Positions 22,304 through 34,044 of a stretch of 64,000 nt of DNA are shown in pieces; the first letter of the stretch is position 1, and every line of letters starts with the position of its first letter. The notes under the pieces are model-generated. The model made no database searches and was not told where the DNA came from. It saw only the letters and a program-made list of their open reading frames with translations. Source of the stretch: Erythrobasidium yunnanense (taxonomy: Eukaryota; Basidiomycota; Cystobasidiomycetes; Erythrobasidiales; Erythrobasidiaceae); contig BCJC01000006.1 in assembly GCA_001600175.1 (NCBI GenBank), positions 1,317,968 to 1,381,967 on the forward strand, given 5' to 3'. The translations under genes were made by a program, and so were the position numbers.

Positions 22304-25300
22304 ATGAGCGATGTCAGCCTTGCAGCGCTGCGCGAGAGGAGCAAGGTGACCATCGACTCCAAGTTCTCGTTGCGGTCCTACATCAATTCAGCAGCAAAGA
22401 TCCGGGAGTCAGCAGAGAAAGCAGACCGCGATGGCGATGTTCCAGCAGCCTACGTGGGTTACAAGAAGATGGGAAAGTGAGGCTAGATCCTACCGTTATT
22501 ACGAGGGGTCTCTAGCTGAATGCGGTTCTGCTGTGGTACTGTTCTGGTTCGCAGCCTCGTCAGAGCAATGCTAGACCATCCAGAATTCAAGGCTCTACAT
22601 GCTGCAAAGTCGTCGGAATACTATACCTTCACAGACCTGAAAGCCAGAGTCATCACGGCGTCCCATAGAGCAAAGGAGCTCGAACAGCAGCTCGAAGCTG
22701 AAAGCAACAGTCGCAACGGATCTACCAATATTCCTGCATCAAGCTCTGGTAATAGTATCCACGGCCAGGTTCCGGCGAGCGTCGAGAGCATCGCATCATT
22801 GGCCTTGGATCCTGCGTCTCCGTCAACCTCTTCAATGGGCCACACATCCAACCAAGCGCCCACTAGCAAGACTATACCACCTCCTATACCTTCTGCATCC
22901 TCCAAACCAGCCTTTCCTGCAGCAAATGCAAGTCCGACTACACCAACGTCGCCTCACCGGCCTGCGCGCATCTCGAATAGCCTTGCAGCAAGAATGGCAG
23001 CTTTGTATAATGCAGGAATGGAGGGAGCAGGAGACCATTCTTCCGGTGGTGCGCCCGCTTCCAGCAAAGCAGGCGTCTCGCCTCAGTCAGCATCATCGCC
23101 GTTACCGTCTGCCACAGAAGAAGCAGGGACGACAGAAAATCAGTTGAACGGTACAGAGACAACTGCTGGAAGCTCTCTCAAGCGCTCGCCAGCCCTACAT
23201 ACATCGAAGCCTGCACAATGGCGCCCGCCGCAGCTGAACATGCGCGACGAGGGAAACATTGCGTCTACAAGCCAGCATAACGACTCCATATCATCTGCTC
23301 GCTCATTCTCTCCGCCTCATGTGGATGACCCGAATACAGAGACAGGTCGCCCTGATTCGGCACCTCCAACTCTACCCCACGCAACTTTACAGGCTTCAGG
23401 TCCAGCTACTTCAGGGCAGGACTTCTTGACGCAGGACACGACAGGAGGAAGCAGCAGCTCTGGCTCAGCATCGCGGAGACAGTACAACGGTAATGCCGAC
23501 GCTTCCACGCAGTACCCAAGAAGGCCTACCTTAAGCGCTAGAACCAGCGAGAATGCCCTACAAACTTCTACGAATAGTGATATCGAGACTAGGTTAGCTG
23601 CGCTCCAGCCGCCTGCAGATCTAGACGACTTTACGAACAGATTCCCAGATGTGGATCAAGAAGGTTTCGATATCTTGCCTTCAGCCCCAACCTTCCGTCC
23701 AGGTGACAAGACGCAATTCGAGAAAGGAGGAATACCGCGGCCTTTTCATCCTGCGCCTCAGTCTTCGAACTCGCCTGCACTGCCTAACGGTACCGGCAGA
23801 CGAGGGTCCACGTCAAGCGTTGGCACCAACACTACCGGTGGAAGTGGGAAGGGAGTGATAGTCAATGGTCTTACGCATTCGCAACTGCATCAGGCGGCAG
23901 CAAGCAAACCACCACCGCCTGCACCTGGAACAAAGCCTGCGCGGCCACCCTTGCCTCCGACTCCTAATACACCATCTTTACCCAATTTGAACTCTACAAG
24001 CATTTCACCTAAGGAATTGTGGTCATTCCTCGATCCAGCGCTCTCGTCAGGCCCAAACGTCCTCTTGATCGATGTGCGGAATCGGAAAGCCTTCTCCAAC
24101 GGACACATCAAAGGCAAAGCAGTCTGTATCGAGCCCTTTACTCTATCTTCCAACTCTTCTTCCTTCTCCATCGAAAACACCCTTATCGTCTCTCCTGATT
24201 ACGAGCGGGATAACTTCGCAAAACGAGCTATGTTCGATCTCATCATCATATACGATCAGCATACGCGGACTCTGCCACCGAAGAGCGGCGCGAGCAATGG
24301 CTCTGCTAGCCGCAACCTGTACAACGGCGTCATCGGCGGCCCGACCACGGTACCAGGCAGCAATGGCATGGACTCATCTGCGAATACACCAGAAGCCAAA
24401 ACGTTGGCGATCTTGTTCAGCGCTATATATGAGTTTAACTTTTCGGACGAACGCAATCGGTTAAAGAGGAGTCCGCTTCTGCTAGTAGGCGGATATGATG
24501 CTTGGGCGAAGGAGATTGGCGAAAAGGGTATTCAGACAGAAACTATGGCAGAGCGAAAGTTCGAGCACCATAGTCCGCAACTACAGCAGCAGTCATCATC
24601 ACCTCCACTCGGTAGCAAGGAGAGCGAGTATCAGGCGTGAGTAGCTGCTTCTAGGTAACCAGATATGGGTGATCGCTGACGTGTCTGTTGACCCGATTAG
24701 AATGCTGAACAATCGAGGAATTCTGCAACCTTCGCAAGCTGCACCCGCAGCGAGCCAAGCCGAGATAAAACGCCAGCATCGCAAAGCCGTAATATCAGGA
24801 GATGGTACTGCTCCTTCTCTGCCACCGCGAGATGGTCCACCAAGCTACAATGGCATCTCTTCTCCTCCTTCAGCATCGCAAGGCACATATAGCCCTTACA
24901 CGGCTGCCCACCCTCCGATCGCTGTGCCTCCAGTCGCCGTCCATCGGACCGGTCCTGCATCGCCTTATGAAGCATATCCTTCTACACCGCTGCGAGGTCC
25001 CATGTATGGAAATGGAGGACAACAGCGGCAAGTCAGTGGAGAATACTTTGATCCGTATACGAGCGCAGCAGTCAGCAATTATGGTATGGCTTCTCAGTAT
25101 CCTGGACCAAGTGGATTTCAGTCAGGCCGTCCTATCGATTATCCCAATCTACAGCAGCGCCAACGTATCGTCGATGGGTCTCCGACTCAGCTCGGGCAGC
25201 CCATACAAGGCCCTCATATACCATCTGGCAATGTACAAATACCTCAGCCTGTCTTGGCGAGGGCACCTTCCTCAACTATGCCCGATGGCGCACAAACGCC

Positions 25301-26766
25301 CTCCCTGCAGCTCCTGCAGTCGGCTTCCTACCTCAGCTCACCGGCCTTTGGCGCGTTCCCGAAGCAGCTCACAGCGCTAGGAGACGGATCCGTTGGCTTG
25401 ACTGGCCTGAAGAATCTGGGTAATACATGTTACATGAACTCGATGGTCCAGTGTATGAGCGCTACTATACCTCTTGCTCGGTTCTTGAAAGGTGCACATC
25501 TCCTCATCGAGCCTTGTGCCATACTGATATTGGCCCATCTACAGAGGGCAGCTATAAGCGGGCCATCAACACCCAGAATCCGCTCGGTACGAAAGGCGTC
25601 CTGGCAGATGCGGTTGCACAGCTTGTTCAGACATTATGGAGCGAACGCTACAGCTTTTTGGCCCCGGTGACATTTAGGGTAAGCCTTTTTGCTTCACCTC
25701 TTCAAGCGCGAAGCTGACCAAGCGCTCTTCAGGACGCCATATGCCACTTCCAGCCTCGGTTCAAGGGAAGTGATCAGCACGACAGTCAAGAGTTCTTGTC
25801 TTTCTTGCTCGACGGCCTGCACGAAGACCTGAACCTGGTTTTGAAGAAACCGCTTCCCGTGGAGTATACGCCAGAACGAGAAGCAGAACTGGAAGCTTTA
25901 CCTACTCAGATAGCTGCTGAACGAGAATGGAATATCTACCTTCGACGAGATGATAGCATCATCGTCCGTCTTCTTCAGGGACAATACAAGAGTCAGCTGC
26001 GGTGCTTGACCTGCGGGACCGTATGTCTTCCGTACATAATCAGTCACATGTGATCGCTGACTTCTTTTTGCATTCTTGCAGACGTCCACGACCTATAACA
26101 CATTCATGTATCTGTCTCTCCCCGTCCCTAGCGGCAGAAATATTGGCAAAGTCTCCCTTAACGATTGTATCAATCTTTTGACGAGACCGGAGACGCTTGA
26201 AGGAGGTGACGCCTGGTGAGTCGACTTTCTTGCCACAAACTCAACAAAGCTAATAACGTGTGGGTAAAGGAACTGCTCAAAGTGCAAGAAGCCGAGAAGC
26301 GCTGCGAAAACGCTAACGATCGCCCGACTTCCTCCTGTCCTGTTGATCCATCTCAAGCGGTTCTCGTTCCAAGGTCCATTCACCGATAAGATCGATACTC
26401 AGGTGGTCTTCCCTGTCCGGCAGCTAGACATGACGAGCTTTTTGCCGACTCCTCTGGACCCAGCTGTCGAAGCTAAGTATGCTAAAGCAGTCGGTGGAAA
26501 GGCTTTGGAGAAGACTTCTCCTGTGTACGACCTGCACGCTGTTAGCAACCATTTCGGAAGCTTGAGTAGCGGACATTGTGAGCTTGTCTATGTCACTGTT
26601 TTATCTACTCGAACGTCTGCTGATATGTTGAGCAGATACGGCTTATGTGCGCAGTCGCGGCACCTGGCACGACCTCAACGACAGCAAGATCAACCGGATA
26701 CAGGAAGCGCAGGTTGCGGCGGCCACCAAGTCGTGCTATACTTTGTGGTACACACGGAGAGGATGA
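22304..26766 (+). CDS. DOA4/USP8-type ubiquitin-specific protease (1346 residues)
   Basis: This deubiquitinase family removes ubiquitin from cargo at endosomes and recycles it before proteasomal or vacuolar breakdown. Eight exons: 22304-22476, 22555-24636, 24701-25491, 25545-25678, 25733-26020, 26082-26215, 26270-26577 and 26636-26766. The N-terminus (residues 1-110) looks like the helical USP8/MIT-type domain (AAYVGYKKMGN). A long Ser/Pro-rich linker follows, then a rhodanese-like domain (about 540-715, PNVLLIDVRNRKAFSNGHIKG ... LLVGGYDAWAKEIG). The USP domain begins near 985 with GLKNLGNTCYMNSMVQC, making C995 the nucleophile. It continues HDSQEFLSFLLDGLHEDLN, CLTCG and CSKCKKP (zinc ribbon), VLLIHLKRFSF, and SGHYTAYVRS with H1303. 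Start in a good context (gccATGA). Cys, His and zinc-binding residues are all present. Confidence 0.93.
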
Positions 26767-27083
26767 CGAGATTATCATGAGGCCGACAGACTTTCCGAGA
26801 TATAGTAAAACATGTTGCTCGTAATTTTATTTGTGCAGAATCAGATCAGACGATCAGTATCTTGTAGCTTTAGTGTACCCATCTAGAGAACTGCGACAGA
26901 GGTACAAGCAACCATCGAGCATATTTTGATATCCCTCACTGTGATACCCATTGACATGGACCTAATTCTCGGGCTGCTTTACAGTCCTTTCGTTCATGAC
27001 TAAGATACATCCTACGCTCCTTTGCGTTAATGACTATGGACATTTATCACTACGTCTATGTTGCTCGACAGTGCAGTGCGAAC
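26767..27083. other. Convergent intergenic region USP / SNT2
   Basis: 317 bases between two 3' ends, relatively A+T-rich (aatttta, atattttga). This is consistent with two terminators. No gene was seen. Confidence 0.35.
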
Positions 27084-30000
27084 TCATGCGATATGCGACA
27101 AAAGACCGGGACTACGGGACGGTGCTCTTACTATGTTGTCCGTTGCTGGAGACGAGGTTGCAGGAGAAGGGAGACTTGACTGAGCCGGAGAGGTATGGAA
27201 AGACAGGTTGTACGTTGGTTGCGTCCTAGGCTGGCCCAATGTAACATTGTGACCGGTATGTTGACGTGGGGACATGGCCAGATTCGCTTGAGGCATGTAA
27301 GATGCTGAGGGTCCTCTTTGAGGAGGACCAGTGGAATAGGAAGAATGGAGGCTCGAGGACGGAGCTGTGTATGGTTGTGCAGCTGGGCCAGCGGGCACGA
27401 CTCCATTAGTGTGCATGCCGGACAGGCTTACATCGGCTGCGTGATCAGCAGAACTCGAATTGAGAATAATGACGGAGGTAGAGACCACGGACTCGCTACG
27501 AGAGGGAGCTGCTTGTCCAGCCTGCACTCTGCTGAGCGCGATTTCCATGGTAGGTCGGGTTTGGCCTGGCGAGAGGGGCGGTTGTGGGAGAATTGAGGTT
27601 TCGACAGAAGCGCTGTCTGGCTTTGTGTCACCTTGAATGTGGGGTAGCGCCGCAACAGTAGAGGTTTCAAGAGTCGATGCCAGGATGTCGGCCTTCTTGA
27701 CCGATCGCACAACTCGCGTACTTTGACGGGACCGAGTAGAGGCGCTAGGCATTACTTCATCGTCGGAAAGAGACTCCAGCGCGGCACGAGCTTCTTCGCT
27801 CGAAAGCCGCTTCCGACGCTGCTTTTTGCGTTTTGGCTCATCGTCCTCGTCGTAGGATATAGCCGCTGATGATCTGGTGCTAGCGGAGCTTCCAGGGACG
27901 ATCGCAATCGAATCAATCGCTGCCGATTGCTCTGGCACAGACGGGTCTTCGGCTCCGGAGTCGGCCTCCTGCTTTTGCACAGCGGATGTAACGCTGCGCT
28001 TGTTTGTAGCCTTGCTCTTTAGCACTCGCGGTTGCTTACTTCCAAACATGCCGGCCATGTCGCCAGTTCCTGACCATCGCATACTTAGCATGTATAGTAG
28101 AGTAGGTAGAAGGGTCTCACCAGACTGCACATGCTGACCAGAAGACGAGGATGACGAAGCATAAGCAGAAGCAGTAAGCTGCTCTCGCTTGCGTATTTCT
28201 AGAAGGATCGGATATGAAGACAGGACGTTCAGTTCCTTGTAGGCCTATAACGACTATTCAGCGAGGAACACAGTAGGGATCATGGCTGTCTGTCTTACTG
28301 CTGCGTACGCCATGATTGCGGTCTAGACTTTGTTTCAGCTTTGGAAAACCAGATATCCACAATGTGAGACCCTTACTAGGCCTAATTTCTTGTCCTTCGA
28401 CCCAGCATCGTAGAGCTGGCGAGTTGGATTGTACGCGTGCCCTTTGCAGATTACGATCGGACGCATAAGGCCTTCTTCAGCTTTGAAGCGGCAGATAGGG
28501 ACATCGCGCAAGCGTTCCTCGACGACAGGAAGGACCTCGAAGGCGAAGCGATAACCAGCTCTCCAAGCACAGCTGACATGAAAGGCCACATCGCACAAGT
28601 CGCACTTTAGGCAAGCACCAGTCGCCGAGGATTTGCACAGAAAGCAGGGCTGGCCAATAGCAACAGCATTAGCATTTCACCACGCGGATTCAGAAAAAAT
28701 TGCTAACCTTGTTTAACTTGCTTGGATGTATAGCTCTAACACCTTCGGCCACGTCAAGCGCGAATGTATCACGATAGGCGATCTCGTAATGCCAGATTGA
28801 GCAAATGAGGTGGATATATCTGGGGTAAGAGATCAACACTATGATCAGGTCGTGGCTCGGTCACAAGGCTCACTCGGCGCCGTCGGTACGCTTCAGTGCA
28901 TCCATTGCATTTTTGCTGTCAGTGGGAGGAAGAGGCGGACACAAGGCGCATGCAGGAGGCTGTCGGAGATCCGATGGTAAGCAAGGATCTAAAGTAGTAG
29001 ACTGTAGGCCATACCTTGTCGACTGTATCGGCATCGCGTGAGTCACACATATCGCACAGGTATTTCCCCTTTTTGGGTGCGTATGCTATACCGTAACAGC
29101 CTAAGATGAGTCGTGAGTGAAGTTGCGCTATCTTGCATGCAGTAGTAGCCAGCCTACCGCTATGTACAGAGATACCACAGCTTGAACACGTAAAGTTGGA
29201 CTGCTTTGGCTCTGGTCGCTTGCATATGACACATCTGTAGCCATTGATTATCAGCTAGCATCAACACGTGGGACATAATAACTGACGACTTGACGCGCTG
29301 AGGTGGCTTCGCGGCTATTGCATTTTTTGACTTAGATTCCTTCGGTGGTTCGTCGACTGGCTCTTGCGGCAAAGGCTCGCTGATTGCAGCTTCACTGGGT
29401 TGAGGAGTCGGACTACGGGGCTCGTATTCGGCTTCGGCTTCCGCAGAAGGTTCGGCGACTTTGTCGAGTGGTCGTTTCTTCATCTTGTCTTTGGCTATGA
29501 GGGCGGCTTTATCAGCGGATGATCCAAATAGCCAACGCGCACACCTACCAGCTCGGTACTCTGCTTCAGAGGACGATAAGGCTGGACCAGGGTTTCCATC
29601 TATGCTGACTGTCAGTACTAGCATTATTGTAGTCTGAACAATGCCAACTTACAATGCCTCCATTGAATAGCGCAGCTTGAGCACAAGGTTTTGCCTCTTC
29701 TTGCCAAACTCGGCTCGCCGAGATTGTCTGGACATTTGTACCATCTATCGGACTCTTCTGTCGAGCAGAAGGCGCAAACGCGCTTGGACTTGCGCGTCGC
29801 TGTCGGAGGAGGGGATCCAGCGAGCGAAGAAGCCTCTACCGACTCGTCTTCGTCGTTCTCAGCAGCACGGACCGTCTCAGCAGCTATAAGCTTGTCTTTC
29901 GCTAGCGGATCTTCGTAGCTAAGGTATTGCCGTTTATAGCTAAGATGAGATCTTCAGTCAGCAGGGGAGCGGATCCGATAAGACGGTCGAATCACCCTTC

Positions 30001-31953
30001 TTCTCGATAATAGAAATGCACAATCTGCGGCATTGATTTGCGACTTAAGTTTCGGCGAAAGTCCAAGAGCTCGTCATTGTAATTCTCTATGTTCCTTTTG
30101 AAGTTGTGGCGGTCTGTTGCAGTCCAATTGGCGACGCTTGCATAACCTGACAGGTCTGCCAGTGTTGCTTGGTCCACTTTCTCTAGTGCAGCCTCAACTG
30201 ATGAGTCTGCCAGTAGCTTCAATGACCATTCCAAGACGTCGACTACGCTATGTTGCTTGTATATCGGAGTTTCTTTGACCGCCCGGATATACTCGTCAAC
30301 TGTGCAGGCAAAATACAATTAGCCTAGCCCTCAGCTCCAAGACAACGCCACCTACGCTGCTCTTCCGTGAAGCTGTTGCTGTTAGCCGCGGTCCATAGTG
30401 GTGTACAAGCCTGCTCGCCGCCTCTTTCTGCATCCTCCATTTGAGGGTCTGTATACTAATTGGCTCTCTGGACATGTCACGAAACTGGCCAGACTCACCT
30501 TCTGTCATTGTTTTGCGCTTGAACCCTCGTTTTAGCTGGGGCTTTCGGGCAGCGGGCGTTTCTGCCTCTTCTCCTGGTATCGGGGTCTGCTGAAACTTTG
30601 ATCCGACCCTCTGTGTGTACAATGCTGATTAGTCGGATTCATAGTCAGTAGTAGGCGACTCACCGTAGATGCTCGTGGCCATATCGGATCATGCGGATCT
30701 ACGATACTGGCATGAGCACATGAATGGCAGTATGTGATGGACATATACCTAGTGTGTTCCTCTGGTCAACGTGCTGGCCAAAGTAGCGATACGGCCAGCC
30801 GTTTGTCATCTTCCATTTGCTAATGTCTAATTGAGGCTCAACTGCGCGGATACGCGTTAAATACGGGCGGAAGTATCTCGTGTTTGTTACATACCTGCTT
30901 GACCTTTCATCTTCCAGTCTATCTTCTTCTTTTGCCTGAACGTTTCAAAATTTCTGCTCGGTTTAGGTACCACTGTACGCGGACCTCGCGGGACTAGCGC
31001 TGCTGCCGCCTCTTCCTCTTCGTCGTCTTCCTTTTCTTCCTTGGCCATTGTACACTTGATGCATGACCAATGCCAGCCGAGAGCTGGCTTTTTCAGCAGC
31101 GGAGGATCCAGACATCCAAGATGCCAGGTGCGGCTGCAGATGGCGCAGGTAACGGATTGCTCCCTAGCAAAGAGCGCATCAATCGTAAGCCGCTTGCCTA
31201 CCATAGCTGAAGCGCTTATTTACTTGGCGGCATGCGCGTGACAGGACACACATCCTTGCATCGCGTCGCAAAGCTGAGCTGTACTTCCTACTTCAGTACA
31301 CACGAACTCATAACCCGCCTTGAGATGAGCGAGAACGTCGTCTATAGCGTAAAAGGGGAGGTCATTGGAGGGTTGGTGATTTGCACGTGACCTAAATTGA
31401 CGAAAGAAACCTACCTGGCGCGTTCATTACTTGCGAAGATGGGATCAGATCGAAAGGTTTGTGCATGAAGCGATCATAGATCTGTTGTGGAAGATAAGCA
31501 CGATCCCTCAGAAGAAGCGTGAAGCCAGCTTACCTGGAAGAATACGAATGAATCGTCTTCACGCTTAAAAGCTTCAGGGTCTTCTAAGTAATCTCTGTGC
31601 ATCACGTAGCATTTCTTTCGGATGTGACTCATAGGGACCAGACCAGCCATAAAAGTCGCAAAGAGGATGCGATGGTCGGCCAGCAACCTGTTCGTAACAT
31701 CGCGTCGACGCAGATAGTAGGCTAGCTTTGCTTTCGGAACGTCGTCCGGCTCTGTAGGCGGTAGACTGATGATTCGTGCAACCAAGTATGGGTCGCCTGC
31801 TGGCCTTTGAGAGTAGGGTGGAGCAACGTAGACATGATCTGGCAGGCCATAGTCGGTGGGATGATTCAGGACACTTCTGAAGTATCAGATCTCACCTCCA
31901 ACGCGGAATGAGCGGTCTTTTGGAGGACCTTCATCTTCCGTCGCATCAGTCAT
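27084..31953 (-). CDS. SNT2: SNT2-like BAH-PHD-SANT chromatin regulator (1273 residues, 20 exons)
   Basis: Snt2 is a chromatin reader and ubiquitin-ligase-linked regulator of stress transcription; in several fungi it partners Rpd3L/Lid2-type complexes. Twenty exons start at 31953 and end at 27084, with introns of 50-73 bases and one exon of 24 bases (28299-28322). Domains in order are BAH (about 20-140, DHVYVAPPYSQRPAGDPYLVARI) and PHD1 (about 155-215, TCAICSRTWHLGCLDPPLL...HWSCIKC). Next come a conserved block GWPYRYFGQHVDQRNTL, SANT (about 360-455, FTEEQRLDEYIRAVKE) and a GATA-like finger (CAFCSTEE...LCSSCAIQWRHYG). PHD2 (about 685-740, CVICKRPEPKQS...CSSCGISVHSGCYG) leads into an extended PHD (ACALCPPLPP...CFLCKSSATGACLKC...FHVSCAWRAGYRF). 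A disordered tail of about 370 residues ends the protein. Domain order is characteristic. Confidence 0.93.
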
Positions 31954-32123
31954 GGTGAATCCAGGATAGGTTAAGGTATCTTGCGCAGTTCAGATAGGGA
32001 CCCAGTAGCGTCAGAGAATGTCAGCTATCTCTTGCGGATGGTCAGCTCAGCATGCCGAATCAATGCGAACGAAGTCAAGCTACATCCATACCTCTTGGAA
32101 ATGGGCAACTGACTTTTGTCGCA
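31954..32123. promoter_or_regulatory. Divergent promoter SNT2 / SLC35F-type transporter
   Basis: 170 bases between the start codons of two divergent genes. Both promoters and leaders must be here. No TATA box is obvious. Confidence 0.45.
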
Positions 32124-33929
32124 ATGGATGGCCCAGAAACGAGCGATGTCCTTACAAGCAGATTCGGAAGAACAAGTATAGGCTACCTCTTACTGCTCGG
32201 CGTCGTTTGCCTATGGACTGGGTGAGCGATCTCGTCCAGGACATGTCAAAATTGCGGAAGCTCAAAGATGCTCGAATCAGCTCTTCTTTCATCACAAATG
32301 CAAGCTCTACCTCTAAAAGGACTATATGCCTGGTCTAACCCGACTTCCTGGCCTTTTTCCAGACTCTCTTTACCGACCTCAATTACGATAAGCGTCAGTG
32401 CACGCATGAAGACGCCTTTCAGCCAAATGCTGAGCTTATAATCTCTGCAGCCTTTCTTACAACATATCTATGCACGGCAAGCTTCGTGCTGTACCTCATC
32501 CGACCTGGGTTATCATTTATCAAGCAACGGCGGCAGTCGAAAGAACCGCTCATCAAGCCCGAATCCGAGTCTACAGATAGGTAAGACTTCTTGTTATCCT
32601 TCAATTCTCATGGTTTACTCAGTCGCGAGATGATCAGAGGGATCTATGCCGCCCAATCCCCTATACAGTCCGCCGATCCTTTGGTGCTACCTGCAGATAC
32701 TGTTGGCCCGCATCTACTACCAGTCGCACTTCCACCTCTTACCATACGCGAGACATCTATCTTGGCGCTCATGTTCTGCGCGGTCTGGTTCGCTGCGAAT
32801 GTAACGATAAATGCAGCATTGGCGCAAACCTCCGTCAGCAGTGTGACTATTCTGAGCAGTCTAAGCGGTCTCTTCACGCTTGTGCTTGGAAGTCTCTTTG
32901 CCATAGAGAAGCCTACTATGATTCGCTTCCTGGCGGTGGTAGTAAGGTACAGTCTTACTTCCCTCTTTAGCCTGATTCAGCTGACACGAGCACATACAGC
33001 ATAGTCGGTGTTATTATGGTGTCTAAGGCGGACAGCGACATTCTCCCAAGCAAGGCGGCGGATATAGTCGATAACCTGATCAGAAGGCAAACAAGCGATA
33101 TGCCGGGACATGAAGTTCCTCGGCGTGCTGTCCTAGGGGATATATTAGCCATATTGTCGGCATTGTGCTATGCGATCTACACGCTGCTGCTGAAGGTAAG
33201 TTTTGCCTTTTAAGGCCTAAAGATACATGGCTGAAGCCGCTTTGCAGGCCAAGACCGGAGACGAATCACGAATATCGTAAGTCCTTCCATACCCAGCAAC
33301 GAGATCAAGCTAAGGTGCACGTCAAGGATGACACTCTTCTTCGGTTTTGTCGGAGCGTAAGCGAGCTTTATCTGTAAGAGCGGAGGCTGGCTAATCAAGG
33401 CGATGCTAGCTGGAATATCTTCATCTTCTTTCCTTTGCTGGTTATCCTGCATTTTACTGGAGTCGAAACGCTCGAGATGCCGCCAAGCACGCAGATCTTC
33501 CTGATGCTGCTAGTGAATGCGGCCATCACCTTGTAAGCGATCAGTGACCGTCTGACCCTCACTTGAGACTGACGTGGTTCCTTCGCAGTGTCTCGGGTAT
33601 ATAGTAGCCTCAAATGACAAGCATGCCTTGGCTGACTATTTCACTCTCCAGACATGCTAATGATGACAAGCATGCTCATGACATCACCTTTGGCCGTCAC
33701 ACTAGGCTTAAGTCTCACTATTCCATTAGCAGTCATCGGCGACCTATTCCGAGGGACTCAAATAGGCGGCTTTGTCTTCTTCTCGGGCGCAGCGTTGGTG
33801 CTGGCTGGCTTCATAGCTGTAGGATGGGCGGACGCACAGCAGCGAGAAGAAGAGGAAGTAGCCGCTAGCTTGATAGACCCTAGCGAGCGGAGGGCGTCTT
33901 TCATTTCGTCTGTGCGGTCGGAGATTTAG
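32124..33929 (+). CDS. SLC35F-type (THI74-like) drug/metabolite transporter (421 residues)
   Basis: This ten-helix membrane carrier belongs to the drug/metabolite transporter superfamily; yeast relatives Thi74 and YML018C sit in the vacuolar membrane. Eleven exons: 32124-32221, 32281-32299, 32363-32393, 32451-32580, 32623-32946, 33000-33195, 33248-33276, 33327-33356, 33410-33532, 33589-33596 and 33652-33929. The joined product reads GYLLLLGVVCLWTGSSFITN, NYDKPFLTTYLCTASFVLYL and a hydrophilic loop. It then gives VWFAANVTINAALAQTSVSS, LSGLFTLVLGSLFAIEK, LSALCYAIYTLLLK, LFFGFVGAWNIFIFFPLL and MLMTSPLAVTLGLSLTIPLA. Exons of 19 and 8 bases are required to keep frame and family motifs. The intron at 32300-32362 starts GCAAGC rather than GT. 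Substrate unknown. Confidence 0.92.
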
Positions 33930-34044
33930 AGGGGACAAGCTAGGCCATCAGTGTATCTTATAGCTGTTAGAGGTGATTATGATGTTGTAGCAACATAGGT
34001 CGAAGAGTAATAGGTATAGCTAGACGTTTCAAGCTTATACTAGC

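Noticed and set aside
23890-24180. Gly/Ala-rich minus-strand frame within the deubiquitinase gene
   Set aside because: It is antisense to the Pro-rich linker and rhodanese start; no independent evidence.
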